Part shown: positions 42,481 to 53,160 of the stretch, piece after piece
How the letters are laid out: each line of letters starts with the position of its first letter
Position numbering within the stretch: position 1 is the stretch's first letter
From: Clostridiaceae bacterium
Lineage (GTDB): Bacteria; Bacillota; Clostridia; Lachnospirales; Lachnospiraceae
Direction: 5' to 3'
DNA: 64,000 bases
Assembly (NCBI GenBank): GCA_910575435.1
Contig: CAJTGI010000010.1
Coordinates: 1-64,000 of the forward strand
Notes under the pieces: model-generated
Told to the model about the DNA's origin: nothing
What the model saw: the letters and a program-made list of their open reading frames with translations, nothing else
The model's database searches: none
Made by a program: the position numbers and the translations under genes

Positions 42481-42519
42481 TTCATTTTATCTATTCATCG
42501 TCACTGTTATTCCAAGCAA

Positions 42520-44922
42520 CTACAGCACCATTCTCACTTCGGTCACATCCGTCAGCTTGCTCTCAGGAATGTAGTTATCCTCCTGCTTCTCGCCGTTAAT
42601 ATAAAACTCGCTGCAACCGCTCTCCTTGCCATCAGGATTCTCCACCTTGATGACCACCTTTTTCCCACGGAAATCCTTCTCCATGGTCATTTCCTTCCAG
42701 TCACTGGGAATCGCAGGCGCAACCCGAAGACCATCCAGGTCTGGGCGCATGCCGCAGATGCCCTCCACGCATCCCACCATGCAGGTGGAAGCCGTGCCTG
42801 TCAGCCAATGCACATGAGAACGCCCGTGGAAGGGGCTTTCATCACCTTCCGTGTACTGTCCATGCACATAGGGCTCCAACTTGCGGATTTCAGCCTTGTC
42901 ATTCTGAGACGAAGGCGAACTTTCCTCAAAGTACATAAATGCCTTATTTCCATGGCCCATCAATGCCTCTGCCAAAATCAGCCATCCCTGGGTCTGGGAG
43001 AAGATGCCGCCATTTTCCTTGGTTGACGGCGGGAACAGTCCGGCAAGAGCCCCGTCAAAGTAGTGATCCACATAGGAAGGCGCCATCACCTTTGCGCCGT
43101 AATCCGTATTCAATTCACGCTCCACGGAATCCATGGCAAGCTTTGCCTGCTCCTGGGTGGCAAGCCCGGAAATCACGGACCAGGTCTGGGGATTGAGCCA
43201 CATGCTGGCCTCCGGGTCATTCTTGGAGCCAATCAGTTCGCCAGTCTCCTTGAAGCCGCGATTGAAGCGGTCTCCCTCCCACCAGAGGTCGTTGATCTTC
43301 TTTCCCACTTCCTCCTGGGTCTTATCTAAGTATGCGATATACTCCCCATCATTCTTCTTCTCTGCGAAATGCCGCATGATCGTAAATGCATAGTAGAGCT
43401 GCAGAGCCACGAAGGAGGATTCTCCCTGCGCTCCCAGGCGAAGGCAGTCATTCCAGTCCGCATGAAGCCCTGCCGGCAGCCCATGGGGCCCCAGATGGTT
43501 CATGGAGAAATCAATGGCCCTCTTCAAATGCTCATACACGCTGGCCTTCTCCTCGATGTTAGACCAGGTAATCTCCTCGTCAATGAAAGCCTGGTTGCCC
43601 GTCTCGGAAATATATTTATAGACCGTGGGGAACAGCCAGAGCGCATCGTCCGCACGGTAAGCGGGATGCCCTGTCTCCTTCACGTAATCCGGGTCGTCCG
43701 GCGTACCCTCATGCCCCGCACGCTCATCGTGGTCAAAGCGAACCAAGGGAAGGCCGCCGCCATTGTCCACCTGGGCAGAAAGCATGAAGCGAATCTTCTC
43801 CAGCGCAGCCTCCGGGTCGGTGTGAATCACGCCCTGGATATCCTGCACCGTATCCCTGTAGCCGTAGCCATTCCGCTCTCCGCAGTAGATGAAGGAAGCC
43901 GCTCTTGACCATGTAAAGGTGAGGAAGCACTGATATGCATTCCAGGTATTCACCATGCTGTTGAAAGCATCGCTGGGCGTATTGATTTTGAAATGATCTA
44001 ATTTCCCATGCCAGTATTCCTTTAGCTCATCAATCTCCCGATCGCACACGGACACGTCCTCGTATGCCGCAATGATCTCGTCCGCATCGGATTCCTTATA
44101 ACGCCCCAGCAGGAATGCCATGGTCTTCGTCTCTCCCGGCGCCAGTTCCATAGCCGTATGTAAAGCACCACAGCTGTTGTCATTGTAATTGCATACGCCA
44201 TCGCATTCTCCCCGCTCCACAGCAATGGGATTGCCATAGTCGTGATACATGCCGATGAAAGCCTCCTTGTCACCGTTATAAGAGGTGACAGGCTGTCCTG
44301 CCAGACCAAAGAAACGCTCCTTACCATTGCTCCCGTCCGGTCCTTTGTACCAGTTCAGGTTAATCTGCTGGTAAATCTTATTCTTGCGGAAGCTGGTGTT
44401 GGTAGTACACAGGGTATACTGCAAATTCACCTGATCCTGATTGTAATTGTCATCGTTAGAAAGTTCCGCATAGCCAAAGGCAGAGATCTTTCTAGGCCTG
44501 TCGGATGCGTTCGTCACCTTCAGGCACCACACCTCATATACCTTATTCAGCGGCACATAATACATCGCCTCTGACTTGATGCCCGCATACTCTGCAAACA
44601 TCTTCGTGTAGGCAGTGCCGTGGCGGACCTCGCTCTGATACTTGTCAAGAGGCTTGCCCACCGGCTGCCAGGAGGCAGACCAGAAATCCCCATCCTCGTC
44701 ATCCCGGAGATAGAGATAGCGTCCCGGCGTGTCATCGCTGTTAAAATGATAGCGCAGAATGCGCCCGTTTGCCCCGCTCTTTACGAAACTGTACCCACCT
44801 GCATTGTTTGAAATAATTGCCCCATACTCCGGAGAACCGAGATAGTTGCACCAAGGTGCCGGGGTGTTCGGCTTGGTAATCACGTACTCTCTGTTCTCTT
44901 CATCAAAATAACCAAAATTCAT
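42520..44922 (-). CDS. GH94 disaccharide phosphorylase (cellobiose phosphorylase-like)
   Basis: 800 residues from ATG 44922 (GGAGGAGG upstream; an earlier ATG lacks a site). MNFGYFDEENREYVITKPN and ISNNAGGYSFVKSGANGRIL are the GH94 N-terminus; FLTFTWSRAASFIYCGERNG and YRDTVQDIQGV the substrate region; LHADWNDCLRLGAQGESSFV carries the catalytic Asp. Length and motifs fit cellobiose phosphorylase or chitobiose phosphorylase. It is intracellular and splits a beta-glucoside with phosphate, sparing ATP. It is the last gene of the sugar module. Confidence 0.88.
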   Translation of the reverse strand: MNFGYFDEENREYVITKPNTPAPWCNYLGSPEYGAIISNNAGGYSFVKSGANGRILRYHFNSDDTPGRYLYLRDDEDGDFWSASWQPVGKPLDKYQSEVRHGTAYTKMFAEYAGIKSEAMYYVPLNKVYEVWCLKVTNASDRPRKISAFGYAELSNDDNYNQDQVNLQYTLCTTNTSFRKNKIYQQINLNWYKGPDGSNGKERFFGLAGQPVTSYNGDKEAFIGMYHDYGNPIAVERGECDGVCNYNDNSCGALHTAMELAPGETKTMAFLLGRYKESDADEIIAAYEDVSVCDREIDELKEYWHGKLDHFKINTPSDAFNSMVNTWNAYQCFLTFTWSRAASFIYCGERNGYGYRDTVQDIQGVIHTDPEAALEKIRFMLSAQVDNGGGLPLVRFDHDERAGHEGTPDDPDYVKETGHPAYRADDALWLFPTVYKYISETGNQAFIDEEITWSNIEEKASVYEHLKRAIDFSMNHLGPHGLPAGLHADWNDCLRLGAQGESSFVALQLYYAFTIMRHFAEKKNDGEYIAYLDKTQEEVGKKINDLWWEGDRFNRGFKETGELIGSKNDPEASMWLNPQTWSVISGLATQEQAKLAMDSVERELNTDYGAKVMAPSYVDHYFDGALAGLFPPSTKENGGIFSQTQGWLILAEALMGHGNKAFMYFEESSPSSQNDKAEIRKLEPYVHGQYTEGDESPFHGRSHVHWLTGTASTCMVGCVEGICGMRPDLDGLRVAPAIPSDWKEMTMEKDFRGKKVVIKVENPDGKESGCSEFYINGEKQEDNYIPESKLTDVTEVRMVL

Positions 44923-45032
44923 GTTGTAAATCCTCCTCCAGCAAACTGCCATACATTTTTCTCTTAAACGATTATACGATACCCGGACAGCCAACGCAAG
45001 AACAATTATAACATTTTCTAACACTATTTTGA

Positions 45033-45740
45033 TTAGTCATTTTTAGGATGCTGACCATAATAGGCGTTTGCCCCATGCTTCCGATAGTAATGCTTATCCT
45101 GGAGTTCCTGGGGGGCTGGCTGGTTCTCCGGGTTAATCATCTCGCACCGGGCCGCCATCTTCGCCACTTCCTCCAGCACCACCGCATTGTGCACCGCCTC
45201 GTGGGCATCCTTTCCCCATGTGAAGGGACCGTGGTTCTTGCACAGAACTGCCGGAGTGGCACTGTAGTCCAACTCCATCCGCTCAAATTCATCTGCGATA
45301 AGCACGCCCGTATTCTTCTCGTACGCCTCATCAATTTCCTCTTTGGTAAGATTTCTCACGCAGGGCACCTCGCCGTAGAGATAATCCGCATGGGTAGTGC
45401 CGTAGCAGGGAATCCCCCGGCCCGCCTGAGCCCAGCTGGTAGCCCAGGATGAATGGGTGTGCACCACGCCGCCAATTTCTGGAAAACGATTGTAGAGAAC
45501 CACATGAGTGGCGGTATCGGAAGAGGGGTTGTAGTCTCCCTCTACCTTATTCCCCTCAAGATCCACTACCACCATATCCTCCGGCTTCAACTTGTCATAA
45601 TCCACGCCGCTGGGCTTAATGACGAAAAGACCTTTTTCCCTGTCAATTCCACTGACGTTTCCCCAAGTAAATGTCACAAGATTGTATTTTGGCAACAACA
45701 TATTCGCCTCATATACTTCTTTTTTTAATGCTTCTAACAT
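45033..45740 (-). CDS. araD: L-ribulose-5-phosphate 4-epimerase
   Basis: 235 residues from ATG 45740; the open frame upstream is intergenic repeat. [80 protein letters not shown], and [20 protein letters not shown] are AraD blocks with the zinc-binding His residues. It makes D-xylulose 5-phosphate from L-ribulose 5-phosphate. It follows the FGGY kinase, separated by two repeat copies, and suggests that the kinase acts on L-ribulose. Confidence 0.95.
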   Translation of the reverse strand: MLEALKKEVYEANMLLPKYNLVTFTWGNVSGIDREKGLFVIKPSGVDYDKLKPEDMVVVDLEGNKVEGDYNPSSDTATHVVLYNRFPEIGGVVHTHSSWATSWAQAGRGIPCYGTTHADYLYGEVPCVRNLTKEEIDEAYEKNTGVLIADEFERMELDYSATPAVLCKNHGPFTWGKDAHEAVHNAVVLEEVAKMAARCEMINPENQPAPQELQDKHYYRKHGANAYYGQHPKND

Positions 45741-45783
45741 AAATCCATCCCCAATCCTTTCCGTTTCCAACAAACTTCCATAT

Positions 45784-45935
45784 GCCATGCACTCCCGCAA
45801 TCGCCACCTGCATTCGCAATCCGGGCTATCGCCAACATAAATAAGCAGCATGCTTATTTATGCTATTGCATCATGTTGGTGGTGCGCCAAATGCCCGGGC
45901 ATGTCTGCATGCAAGCATGCGCCATGCTCGTTCAC
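45784..45935 (-). repeat. Dispersed intergenic repeat, copy R3
   Basis: Shares GCAATCGCCACCTGCATTCG and GGTGGTGCGCCAAATG with R1/R2 and R4 but has a different central hairpin (ACATAAATAAGCA with TGCTTATTTATG). R3 and R4 lie in tandem in the kinase-epimerase gap 45741-46099 and are more like each other than like R1/R2. Confidence 0.75.
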
Positions 45936-45950
45936 CTAATCATGTAAAAG

Positions 45951-46097
45951 TCCGATTGCTTCGTGCCCTGCACTCCCGCAATCGCCACCTGCATTCGCAA
46001 TCCGGGCTATCGCCCTACTTGCTCATGTTGGTGGTGCGCCAAATGTCCAAGCATGTCTGCATGCAAGCATGCGCCATGCTCGTTCATTTGGCTTTAC
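45951..46097 (-). repeat. Dispersed intergenic repeat, copy R4
   Basis: Repeats TCCGATTGCTTCGTGC, GCAATCGCCACCTGCATTCG, the CATGTCTGCATGCAAGCATG palindromic stretch and CATGCTCGTTCA of R3. It ends with GGCTTTACTTTTACAG, the same right end as R1 (GGCTTTACTTTTAAAG) and the partial copy near 47821. Confidence 0.75.
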
Positions 46098-46099
46098 TT

Positions 46100-47695
46100 T
46101 TACAGCAAGTGTTCCAGTGCCGCCTTTTCGATCTCGATGCCTTTCTTGTATCTCTCGATAAAGGTCTCGAAGCCTTTCACATCCTCTGGGTCAGGTTCCA
46201 CGGTCACTCCCTTGCTTCCCGCAAATACCTTTTCTGACAGAAATGCTTCCAGGGACTCGCCGTCCTCTTTATCTATCATATAGGAGGCCAAGAGCGCCAT
46301 GCCCCAAGGGCCGCCCTCTCCAGCGGTCTCCATCACGGATACCGGGGCATTGATGGCACCTGCCAGAATCTTCTGTCCCACGCCCTCCGTCTTAAAGAAT
46401 CCCCCATGCCCCAAAATGGAATCTATGGCCACATTCTCTTCCTTTAGCAGAATATCCATGCCCACTTTCAGCGCGCCGAGAGCGGAAAGCAGATGCACTC
46501 TCATGAAATTCGCCAGCGTAAAGTTACTGTCCGGCTTCCTGACAAACAGCGGCCGTCCCTCTAGCACTTTCGTAATATTTTCTCCCGATTGATAGCCGTA
46601 GGTAAGAAGTCCCCCGCAGTCACTGTCCCCCTCCAAAGCCTTGCGGTACAGTTTTTCAAAAAGCACATTCCGATCCAGCTCCATGCCAAAAGCTTGGGCA
46701 AATTCATCAAATAATGCCGTCCAGGCATTGAAGTCGGAAGTACAGTTATTTGCGTGAACCATGCCCACAAGGCTGCCATCCGGCGTTGTCACCAGATCTA
46801 TTTCCGGGTAGACCTTTTTCAGATCCCGCTCAAGCACGAACATAGAAAATACGGAAGTTCCCGCGGACACATTGCCGGTGCGCATCGCCACGCTATTGGT
46901 GGCAGCCATCCCCGTGCCCGCATCGCCCTCAGGCGGGCATAATGGAATCCCTGGCTCCAATGTGCCGCTGACATCCAGAAGTCTCGCGCCCTCCTCCGTC
47001 AAAACTCCTGCTCTATCTCCTGCCAGCAATACCTTTGGCAGAATATCCGCCAATTTCCACGAATAATTTTTCTCTTTGATTAGATTCTGGAACTTACCAA
47101 TCATGCCCTCGTCATAATTTTTCGTCTGAATGTCAATGGGGAACATGCCGGAGGCATCTCCAATGCCCAGCACCTTCTCCCCGGTCAGCTTCCAGTGGAT
47201 ATACCCCGCCAGGGTTGTGAAGAATGCCACGCTGCCCACATGTTCTTCCTGATTTAAAATGGCCTGATACAGATGGGAAATACTCCATCTCTCCGGAATA
47301 TTGTACTGGAAAAGTTCCGTCAATGCCCTGGCAGCCTCTCCCGTGGTACTGTTCCTCCATGTCCGGAAGGGCACAAGAAGTTCTCCCTCGCTGTCGAAAG
47401 CCATATATCCATGCATCATGGCGCTGAATCCAATGGCTCCAATCTTCGTCAGGGATACACCGTGCTTATCCTTCACGTCCGCCAGCAGATTGGCATAACT
47501 GTCCTGCAATCCCTTCCAGATGTCATCCAGGGAATATGTCCAAAATCCATTCTCCAGACGGTTCTCCCAGACATGGTCTCCCAGTGCAATGGGATTGTGA
47601 TCCCCATCAATCAACACTGCCTTAATTCTGGTAGAGCCAAATTCAATTCCCAGCATCGTCCTGCCACTCTCAATCGCCGCCCTAATATCACCCAT
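46100..47695 (-). CDS. FGGY-family sugar kinase, probable L-ribulokinase
   Basis: 531 residues from ATG 47695 (AGAGGTAAGGAT upstream). [20 protein letters not shown] is the FGGY N-terminal phosphate motif, [20 protein letters not shown] a substrate block, [20 protein letters not shown] and [23 protein letters not shown]-binding parts. The protein differs from classical AraB and from XylB, and resembles an FGGY group common in clostridia. With araD directly downstream, L-ribulose is the likely substrate, by inference from context. Confidence 0.82.
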   Translation of the reverse strand: MGDIRAAIESGRTMLGIEFGSTRIKAVLIDGDHNPIALGDHVWENRLENGFWTYSLDDIWKGLQDSYANLLADVKDKHGVSLTKIGAIGFSAMMHGYMAFDSEGELLVPFRTWRNSTTGEAARALTELFQYNIPERWSISHLYQAILNQEEHVGSVAFFTTLAGYIHWKLTGEKVLGIGDASGMFPIDIQTKNYDEGMIGKFQNLIKEKNYSWKLADILPKVLLAGDRAGVLTEEGARLLDVSGTLEPGIPLCPPEGDAGTGMAATNSVAMRTGNVSAGTSVFSMFVLERDLKKVYPEIDLVTTPDGSLVGMVHANNCTSDFNAWTALFDEFAQAFGMELDRNVLFEKLYRKALEGDSDCGGLLTYGYQSGENITKVLEGRPLFVRKPDSNFTLANFMRVHLLSALGALKVGMDILLKEENVAIDSILGHGGFFKTEGVGQKILAGAINAPVSVMETAGEGGPWGMALLASYMIDKEDGESLEAFLSEKVFAGSKGVTVEPDPEDVKGFETFIERYKKGIEIEKAALEHLL

Positions 47696-47844
47696 ATCCT
47701 TACCTCTTTTCTGCGCTGTCATGTCCCTGTCACCGCCTGCAACTTACAGCGCCAAGCCGCAGACCCTCTATATCGATTATAACATACTTTCGTTATAAAA
47801 GCATGATGCATTCCTCATTCGGCTTTACTTTTACAGTAAAACCA

Positions 47845-47873
47845 TTAGAGGTAACCCCATGGATTACCTCTAA
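47845..47873 (-). terminator. Hairpin after the second permease gene
   Basis: TTAGAGGTAACC pairs with GGATTACCTCTAA (one mismatch) around a four-base loop. On the minus strand it lies about 70 bases after the yjfF-like stop. The neighbouring GGCTTTACTTTTACAGTAAA is a partial copy of the R-repeat right end. Confidence 0.55.
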
Positions 47874-47940
47874 ACAACCTGTAGTCAAACATCAATGCAC
47901 TTACAATACATCCAATACGGTTATATTTGCACGAATCTAA

Positions 47941-48975
47941 TCATGCTTTCTTTTTCATCTTTCCAATGATAGCCTGCAGCACGATGAAGAAGCAGAGCAG
48001 TGCAGACAATACGATGCGCACCCACCAGCTGGAAAGGGTTCCCTGGGTGGTAATCAACTGCTGGATCGTGCCCTTAATCAGCACGCCGAAGATAGTTCCA
48101 AAGGGCGTTCCCACGCCGCCGCTTAAGAGCGTGCCACCGATAACCGATGCGGAGATGGCATCCATCTCCAGCCCCTTCGCCTGCTCCACGAACCCGGAAC
48201 AACTGTTCAGGCAGAAGAGGAATCCGCCGCATCCTGCCAAGAATCCGCTCATCACATATGCCTTGAACTTCGTCTTCTTCACATTCAATCCCATCATCAT
48301 GGCACTCTGGGCATTGCCGCCCACGGCATACACTTCCCTGCCGAACTTGCTAAACTTCATAATCAACGCCACAATCAGCACGATAATCAGCGCAATCACC
48401 ACCGAGGGGAACACATAGGCTGGACGGAATTTCCCCTGCCGACTGTAAGAGCCTATGGGAAGGTAAATCTTATAATTTGCCCATGCAAGAAAAGTCTTAT
48501 TCTTAATGGCAATCATCTCCGTACTAATCATAGAGGTAAGACCCCTGCCGAAGAACAATCCCGCCAAACTGACGATAAAGGGCTGAATTTCCAGATAGGA
48601 CACCAGAAATCCCTGCACTACGCCATAAATCAAACCGATTCCCAATGCCATCATCACTGCTACATAGGCACTCACGCCATGGTTTTCCATCTGGTTCGCC
48701 ATCACCATGCACACCAGCGCAGTGACAGAACCCACGGAAATATCGATTCCCGCAGTAATCATAACGATGGTCTGCCCCACCGCAATCACTAGAAGGCCCG
48801 CATTATTGATAAACAGGTTCAAGAACATCTGAGGCTTTGCAAATCCCTTGTCCTCAAAGACAATCATGCCCGCTACATACATTACCACAAAGAGCAGGAT
48901 GGTAACCAGGAGGAGGAAAGTATTTCCATTAATTTTATTTTTCTTAGTTTTTGTTTTAAAAGTTCCCATCATCAA
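47941..48975 (-). CDS. yjfF: Sugar ABC transporter permease, YjfF type
   Basis: 344 residues with about nine membrane segments of the BPD_transp_2 (ribose/galactofuranose permease) fold. VGQTIVMITAGIDISVGSVT and MDAISASVIGGTLLSGGVGT are the two diagnostic motifs. It pairs with the YtfT-like permease, whose stop overlaps its start (TGATG). Transported sugar is probably a pentose or furanose. Confidence 0.9.
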   Translation of the reverse strand: MMMGTFKTKTKKNKINGNTFLLLVTILLFVVMYVAGMIVFEDKGFAKPQMFLNLFINNAGLLVIAVGQTIVMITAGIDISVGSVTALVCMVMANQMENHGVSAYVAVMMALGIGLIYGVVQGFLVSYLEIQPFIVSLAGLFFGRGLTSMISTEMIAIKNKTFLAWANYKIYLPIGSYSRQGKFRPAYVFPSVVIALIIVLIVALIMKFSKFGREVYAVGGNAQSAMMMGLNVKKTKFKAYVMSGFLAGCGGFLFCLNSCSGFVEQAKGLEMDAISASVIGGTLLSGGVGTPFGTIFGVLIKGTIQQLITTQGTLSSWWVRIVLSALLCFFIVLQAIIGKMKKKA

Positions 48976-50060
48976 TTTCCCCCTTTCACTACAGAAGCCT
49001 GTTTTGCTTTGCGATTGGCAAGAAACTGTTTAAATACCGGGCTCTGGATAATTACGATAATAATTACCACAATCGCCTTGTACACTGGGAGCTGGTCTCC
49101 CTTGACGCTCATGGCGTAGAGGGTGGTAGTCAGCGCCTGAATCGTGTAAGCGCCAATCACAGAGCCCATCAGGCTGAACTTGCCGCCACCCAGCACATTG
49201 CCGCCCAGAGCAACTGCCAGGATGGCATCCATCTCCAAGTTCAATCCAATATTATTCGCATCAGCGGAGTAAATCCGGCTGGATGCAACCACTCCCGCAA
49301 TACCTGCCATCACGCCACAGATTACATAGGTCAGGAATTTTATCATCGTAGAATTTAACCCCACCAGCCTGGAGGCAGTTCCATTGATGCCCACACTCTC
49401 AATATAGAGCCCCAATGCCGTCTTCTTCAAGATAAGAGATACGATGATAACCACCGCAATGGCAATAAAGATCGGCGTGGGAATAGGGCATTTTCCAATA
49501 TACCCACCCATAACCTGATAAGAACCCACGCGAATATATGTAATCTGTCCATTGGTCACCAGCTGGGCGATGCCTCGGCCAGCGGTAAAGAGAATCAACG
49601 TAGCCACCATGGGCTGGATATTCAGCTTCGCCACCAGGAATCCGTTAAATGCCCCGCAGAGCGCAGATGCCAGAATAGCCGCCACGATACCCAGAATAAT
49701 GGGATTTGCCAATGAATTAACAGACACCTCACCGCCAGAGAGAATCTGACAGCACACTGCTGCCGCTACCGCCATCACGGCACCCACGCTGATATCCTGG
49801 CCGCCGCTGGCCGCCGTAACCAAGGTCATGCCCACTGCCAGTATCACCAGCTCCGAAGCCCTGTTAACGACATCCACGATATACCCAGACAATACACCAT
49901 TGCCACTCATAGATATCACAAAGAAATTTGGCGTGGTAATCACATTCACCAACAATACCGCCAGCAGGCAGACAATCGGCAGAAACAATCGCATGGAAGT
50001 GATTTGCCTAATCCCATGCCCAGACTTTGTGGTAGTATATGCTTTCTTTCTATTACTCAT
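48972..50060 (-). CDS. ytfT: Sugar ABC transporter permease, YtfT type
   Basis: 362 residues from ATG 50060 (GGGAGG eight bases upstream). VGMTLVTAASGGQDISVGAV and MDAILAVALGGNVLGGGKFS are the permease motifs, with about nine membrane segments. The start overlaps the end of the ATPase gene by eight bases. Confidence 0.9.
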   Translation of the reverse strand: MSNRKKAYTTTKSGHGIRQITSMRLFLPIVCLLAVLLVNVITTPNFFVISMSGNGVLSGYIVDVVNRASELVILAVGMTLVTAASGGQDISVGAVMAVAAAVCCQILSGGEVSVNSLANPIILGIVAAILASALCGAFNGFLVAKLNIQPMVATLILFTAGRGIAQLVTNGQITYIRVGSYQVMGGYIGKCPIPTPIFIAIAVVIIVSLILKKTALGLYIESVGINGTASRLVGLNSTMIKFLTYVICGVMAGIAGVVASSRIYSADANNIGLNLEMDAILAVALGGNVLGGGKFSLMGSVIGAYTIQALTTTLYAMSVKGDQLPVYKAIVVIIIVIIQSPVFKQFLANRKAKQASVVKGGN

Positions 50061-51570
50061 CGCTGCCACCTCCCGCTATCGCTTTCATAATTCCCTCCTG
50101 GGAGAGATCTTCCCCGGTAATTTCCCCTACCTTCTTTCCATCTCGGAGAACGCCCATGCGGGAGCAGGTACGGAGCATCTCCTCCACCTCAGAGGAAATG
50201 AATGTCACCGCCATGCCCTGATCCGCCAGGTCAAGCACCAATTTCTGAATCTCCGTCTTAGTCCCGATATCGATTCCCCGAGTAGGCTCATCCAGAATCA
50301 GGTAATCGGGATTCGTCAAAAGCCAGCGGCCGATAATCACCTTCTGCTGGTTTCCACCGGACAGGCTCTTAATCGGGGTCTCCCGACTTGCCGTCTTGAT
50401 CTGCAGCATCTCGATATACTTGTCAGCGGCTTCCTCCATCTCCTTCCTGCTCATGGGGTGGAACATCCCCTTTTTCGCCTGAAGGGCAATGATAATATTC
50501 TCCCTCACGGAAAGGTCTGCCAGAATTCCATCCTTCTTCCGATCTTCCGGCAGATACGCCATGCCCAATTTCATGGCATCAATGGGCGCATTGATTTTGA
50601 CCGTCTTACCCTTGACAAGCAATTCGCCGCTATCCGGCTTATCCGCGCCGTAAATCGCCCGCACCAGTTCAGAGCGGCCAGAGCCAAGCAATCCGGTAAG
50701 GCCTACCACCTCGCCCTTATTCACAGTAAAGTCAAAAGGACGAATGCTTCCCTTGCGTCCCAGCCCATTTGCCTCTACAATGGGTTCAAACTTATCCAGA
50801 GCCTTATGAGCGCTCTTGATATCCGCCAGATCATCAAAATCCTTGCCCATCATCTTGGCCACCAGTTCGACTCTCGGCAAATCAGCAATCTCATACTCTC
50901 CCACAAGTTCACCGTTCCGAAGAACCGTAATCCGATCGCACACCGCATATACCTGCTCTAGGAAATGGGTTACGAAGATAATGCCAACCCCTTCCTTTTT
51001 CAATCTGCGCATCAATACAAATAATTTCTCCACTTCCTCGTCATCCAGAGAGGAGGTAGGCTCATCCAGTATCAGCACCTGGCATTTCATATCCACCGCC
51101 CGGGCAATGGCGATCATCTGCTGCTTCGCCAGGGAGCATTCCTCCAGCTTATCTGTAGCGCCGGCATCGATATCCAGATCCCTCAGCAATTCCGTCGCCT
51201 TTCTGTTCATCAGCCGCCAGTCGATGAAGCCCAACTTCTTCGGCTCACGCCCGATAAATAGGTTCTCTGCCACTGTGAGGTTGGGGCAGAGATTCACTTC
51301 CTGGTACACCGTGCTAATTCCATGATTCTGGGCATCCTGAGGCGACTTATTGATGATGGCTTCTTCAAAGCCTTCCATCCGAATCTCTCCGCCATCCAGA
51401 GCATGCACCCCGGTCAGCACTTTGATCAATGTGGATTTCCCTGCGCCATTCTCCCCCATCAGGGCGTGAATCTCGCCCTTTCTCAATTTGAAATCCACAT
51501 GCTGCAATGCCTTGACGCCCGGAAATATTTTGGAAATATCTTTCATGCTTAATACAACATTATTTTCCAT
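50053..51570 (-). CDS. ytfR: Sugar ABC transporter ATP-binding protein, two-domain (YtfR/AraG type)
   Basis: 505 residues from ATG 51570 (AGAGGGAATTT upstream). Domain 1 has ALMGENGAGKSTLIKVLTGV, ECSLAKQQMIAIARAVDMKC and LILDEPTSSLDDEEV; domain 2 has LTGLLGSGRSELVRAIYGAD, LSGGNQQKVIIGRWL and LILDEPTRGIDIGTK. This is the usual tandem ATPase of monosaccharide importers. Two to three stem-loops separate it from the binding-protein gene. Confidence 0.93.
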   Translation of the reverse strand: MENNVVLSMKDISKIFPGVKALQHVDFKLRKGEIHALMGENGAGKSTLIKVLTGVHALDGGEIRMEGFEEAIINKSPQDAQNHGISTVYQEVNLCPNLTVAENLFIGREPKKLGFIDWRLMNRKATELLRDLDIDAGATDKLEECSLAKQQMIAIARAVDMKCQVLILDEPTSSLDDEEVEKLFVLMRRLKKEGVGIIFVTHFLEQVYAVCDRITVLRNGELVGEYEIADLPRVELVAKMMGKDFDDLADIKSAHKALDKFEPIVEANGLGRKGSIRPFDFTVNKGEVVGLTGLLGSGRSELVRAIYGADKPDSGELLVKGKTVKINAPIDAMKLGMAYLPEDRKKDGILADLSVRENIIIALQAKKGMFHPMSRKEMEEAADKYIEMLQIKTASRETPIKSLSGGNQQKVIIGRWLLTNPDYLILDEPTRGIDIGTKTEIQKLVLDLADQGMAVTFISSEVEEMLRTCSRMGVLRDGKKVGEITGEDLSQEGIMKAIAGGGSDE

Positions 51571-51646
51571 AAATTCCCTCTTTTCTGCGCTGTAATTTTT
51601 GCTTCGTGCTTGTGCCACAGCGCAGGCGCAAACACAAATATTGCCA

Positions 51647-51821
51647 TGAGGAAAACGCCATCCAAACTCAAATTCCGCTCCTCGTTTTCCTCATTTTGGG
51701 CAAAGAAAGGGCGTGGCAGCATTAGGCTTTCTGCCTCCATCTTCTACCACGCCCCGGGCCTTATATTCTACTTTCTACTCTAATTCCATTGCATCGCGCC
51801 TTGCACTCTCGCAATGGAATT
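51647..51821 (-). terminator. Three stem-loops between binding-protein and ATPase genes
   Basis: AATTCCATTGC/GCAATGGAATT (51782-51821), GGGCGTGG/CCACGCCC with inner AGGC/GCCT (51709-51754, followed on the minus strand by TTTCTTTG) and TGAGGAAAACG/CGTTTTCCTCA (51647-51693). Such loops usually raise the level of binding-protein mRNA over that of the transporter genes. Confidence 0.65.
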
Positions 51822-51858
51822 TCATACCTGGCGATGCTACTGAAAGCAGCATGTCAAT

Positions 51859-52923
51859 TTAGTATGCACGCTTGTCAATAACTTCCTGTGTCACCTTGGT
51901 AACCTCGTAGTCAGTTCCATCTATCGTAACCTTGGTCACATCGTCACTGTGCGCATAGATACCCTCTTTTACATACGCCTGCTTGTCAGGTGTTGCGCCA
52001 TCCTCAAGTTTCTTGATAATCTCCTCTACGCGAGGGCCATGAAGCGGGTTGCACTCTGTGTTGCAGATAATCTCGCCTTCCATTGTCTTTGTGATACCAT
52101 CTTTTACTGTATCGAAAGACATTACCAGAATATCTCCATCCGGGCCGACTGTCTTGCCGGCAGCCTTGATTGCATCGATAGCGCCGAACGCTTCGTTATC
52201 ATTCTCACAGTATACTACGTTAATGTCGTCACCCTTCTTCAGGATGGACTCCATAACCTCCTGGCCTTTTGCCTGGGTAAACTCACCTGTCTGCTGAGCA
52301 ACTAAGTTCCAGCCATTTGCCTTCACAGCCTCATTCAGAGCCTCTGTACGTCCAATCTGTGCAGATGCGCCGATGGTACCCTGGATATCAACAATGTTGA
52401 TTTCCTTCATGCCCTTTGCCTCCGCATAAGCCTTCAGCCACTCGCATGCCTTCTGGCCTTCCAGTTTGAAGTTAGAACCTACCCATGCAGTGTAGAGGCT
52501 GTCGTCAGATACCTCCACCATACGGTCAACGATAATTACCGGAATTTCTGCATCCTTTGCCTCTTTCAGCACAGTATCCCAACCAGTCTCCGTAACGGGA
52601 GCAAGTATGATGTAATTAACTTCCTGCTGGATGAAGTTGCGGATTGCCGTAATCTGGTTCTCCTGCTTCTGCTGAGCATCATCGAAGATCAACTTGTATC
52701 CGTTCTCCTCGCTGAATGTTGACTTCATGGACTCAGAGTTTGCCGTCCTCCAGTCAGACTCTGCACCCACCTGGGAAAATCCTACAACGATCTCTTTCTT
52801 GTCGCCGCCTCCCTTGTCTGAGGCCGTGTCAGAACTTGCGTCCTGTCCTCCGCCGCCGCAGCCAACCAGAAGGGTTGCCGCCATCGTCAGTGAAAGCGCT
52901 GTTGCCAAAATCTTTTTTCTCAT
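51859..52923 (-). CDS. ytfQ: Sugar-binding lipoprotein of ABC transporter, YtfQ type
   Basis: 354 residues. Lipoprotein signal MRKKILATALSLTMAATLLV with lipobox VGCGGGG, then an Asp/Ser/Lys-rich linker. VVGFSQVGAESDWRTANSES, QEVNYIILAPVTETGWDTVL and DIQGTIGASAQIGRTEALNE are the YtfQ-type periplasmic-binding fold, known for galactofuranose or arabinose-like furanoses. It would sit on the outer membrane face and deliver the sugar to YtfT/YjfF. AAAAGGAGGAG precedes the ATG. It follows the two-component genes in the same direction. Confidence 0.92.
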   Translation of the reverse strand: MRKKILATALSLTMAATLLVGCGGGGQDASSDTASDKGGGDKKEIVVGFSQVGAESDWRTANSESMKSTFSEENGYKLIFDDAQQKQENQITAIRNFIQQEVNYIILAPVTETGWDTVLKEAKDAEIPVIIVDRMVEVSDDSLYTAWVGSNFKLEGQKACEWLKAYAEAKGMKEINIVDIQGTIGASAQIGRTEALNEAVKANGWNLVAQQTGEFTQAKGQEVMESILKKGDDINVVYCENDNEAFGAIDAIKAAGKTVGPDGDILVMSFDTVKDGITKTMEGEIICNTECNPLHGPRVEEIIKKLEDGATPDKQAYVKEGIYAHSDDVTKVTIDGTDYEVTKVTQEVIDKRAY

Positions 52924-53160
52924 AATTCTTTCTCCTCCTTTTCATAATATCATTAGGCACATATTTCATTTGCGTTTCAGGAATGCTTATCCCTAAACAC
53001 ATTTATATCATACGCAATTTTCACAAATTTAGAAACAGAATATTCTTTAAATTTGTTTCTATTTTTTACGAAAATTGTTTATGTTTTATGATAATTTATG
53101 AAAAAAGTTGGAAATCTTTGGCATTCTGCCATCCAGAAGTTCCTAAAGCCAAGCCAATGC

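Noticed and set aside
49828-50961. Long plus-strand frame over the ABC transporter
   Set aside because: Antisense shadow of the YtfT and YtfR genes.
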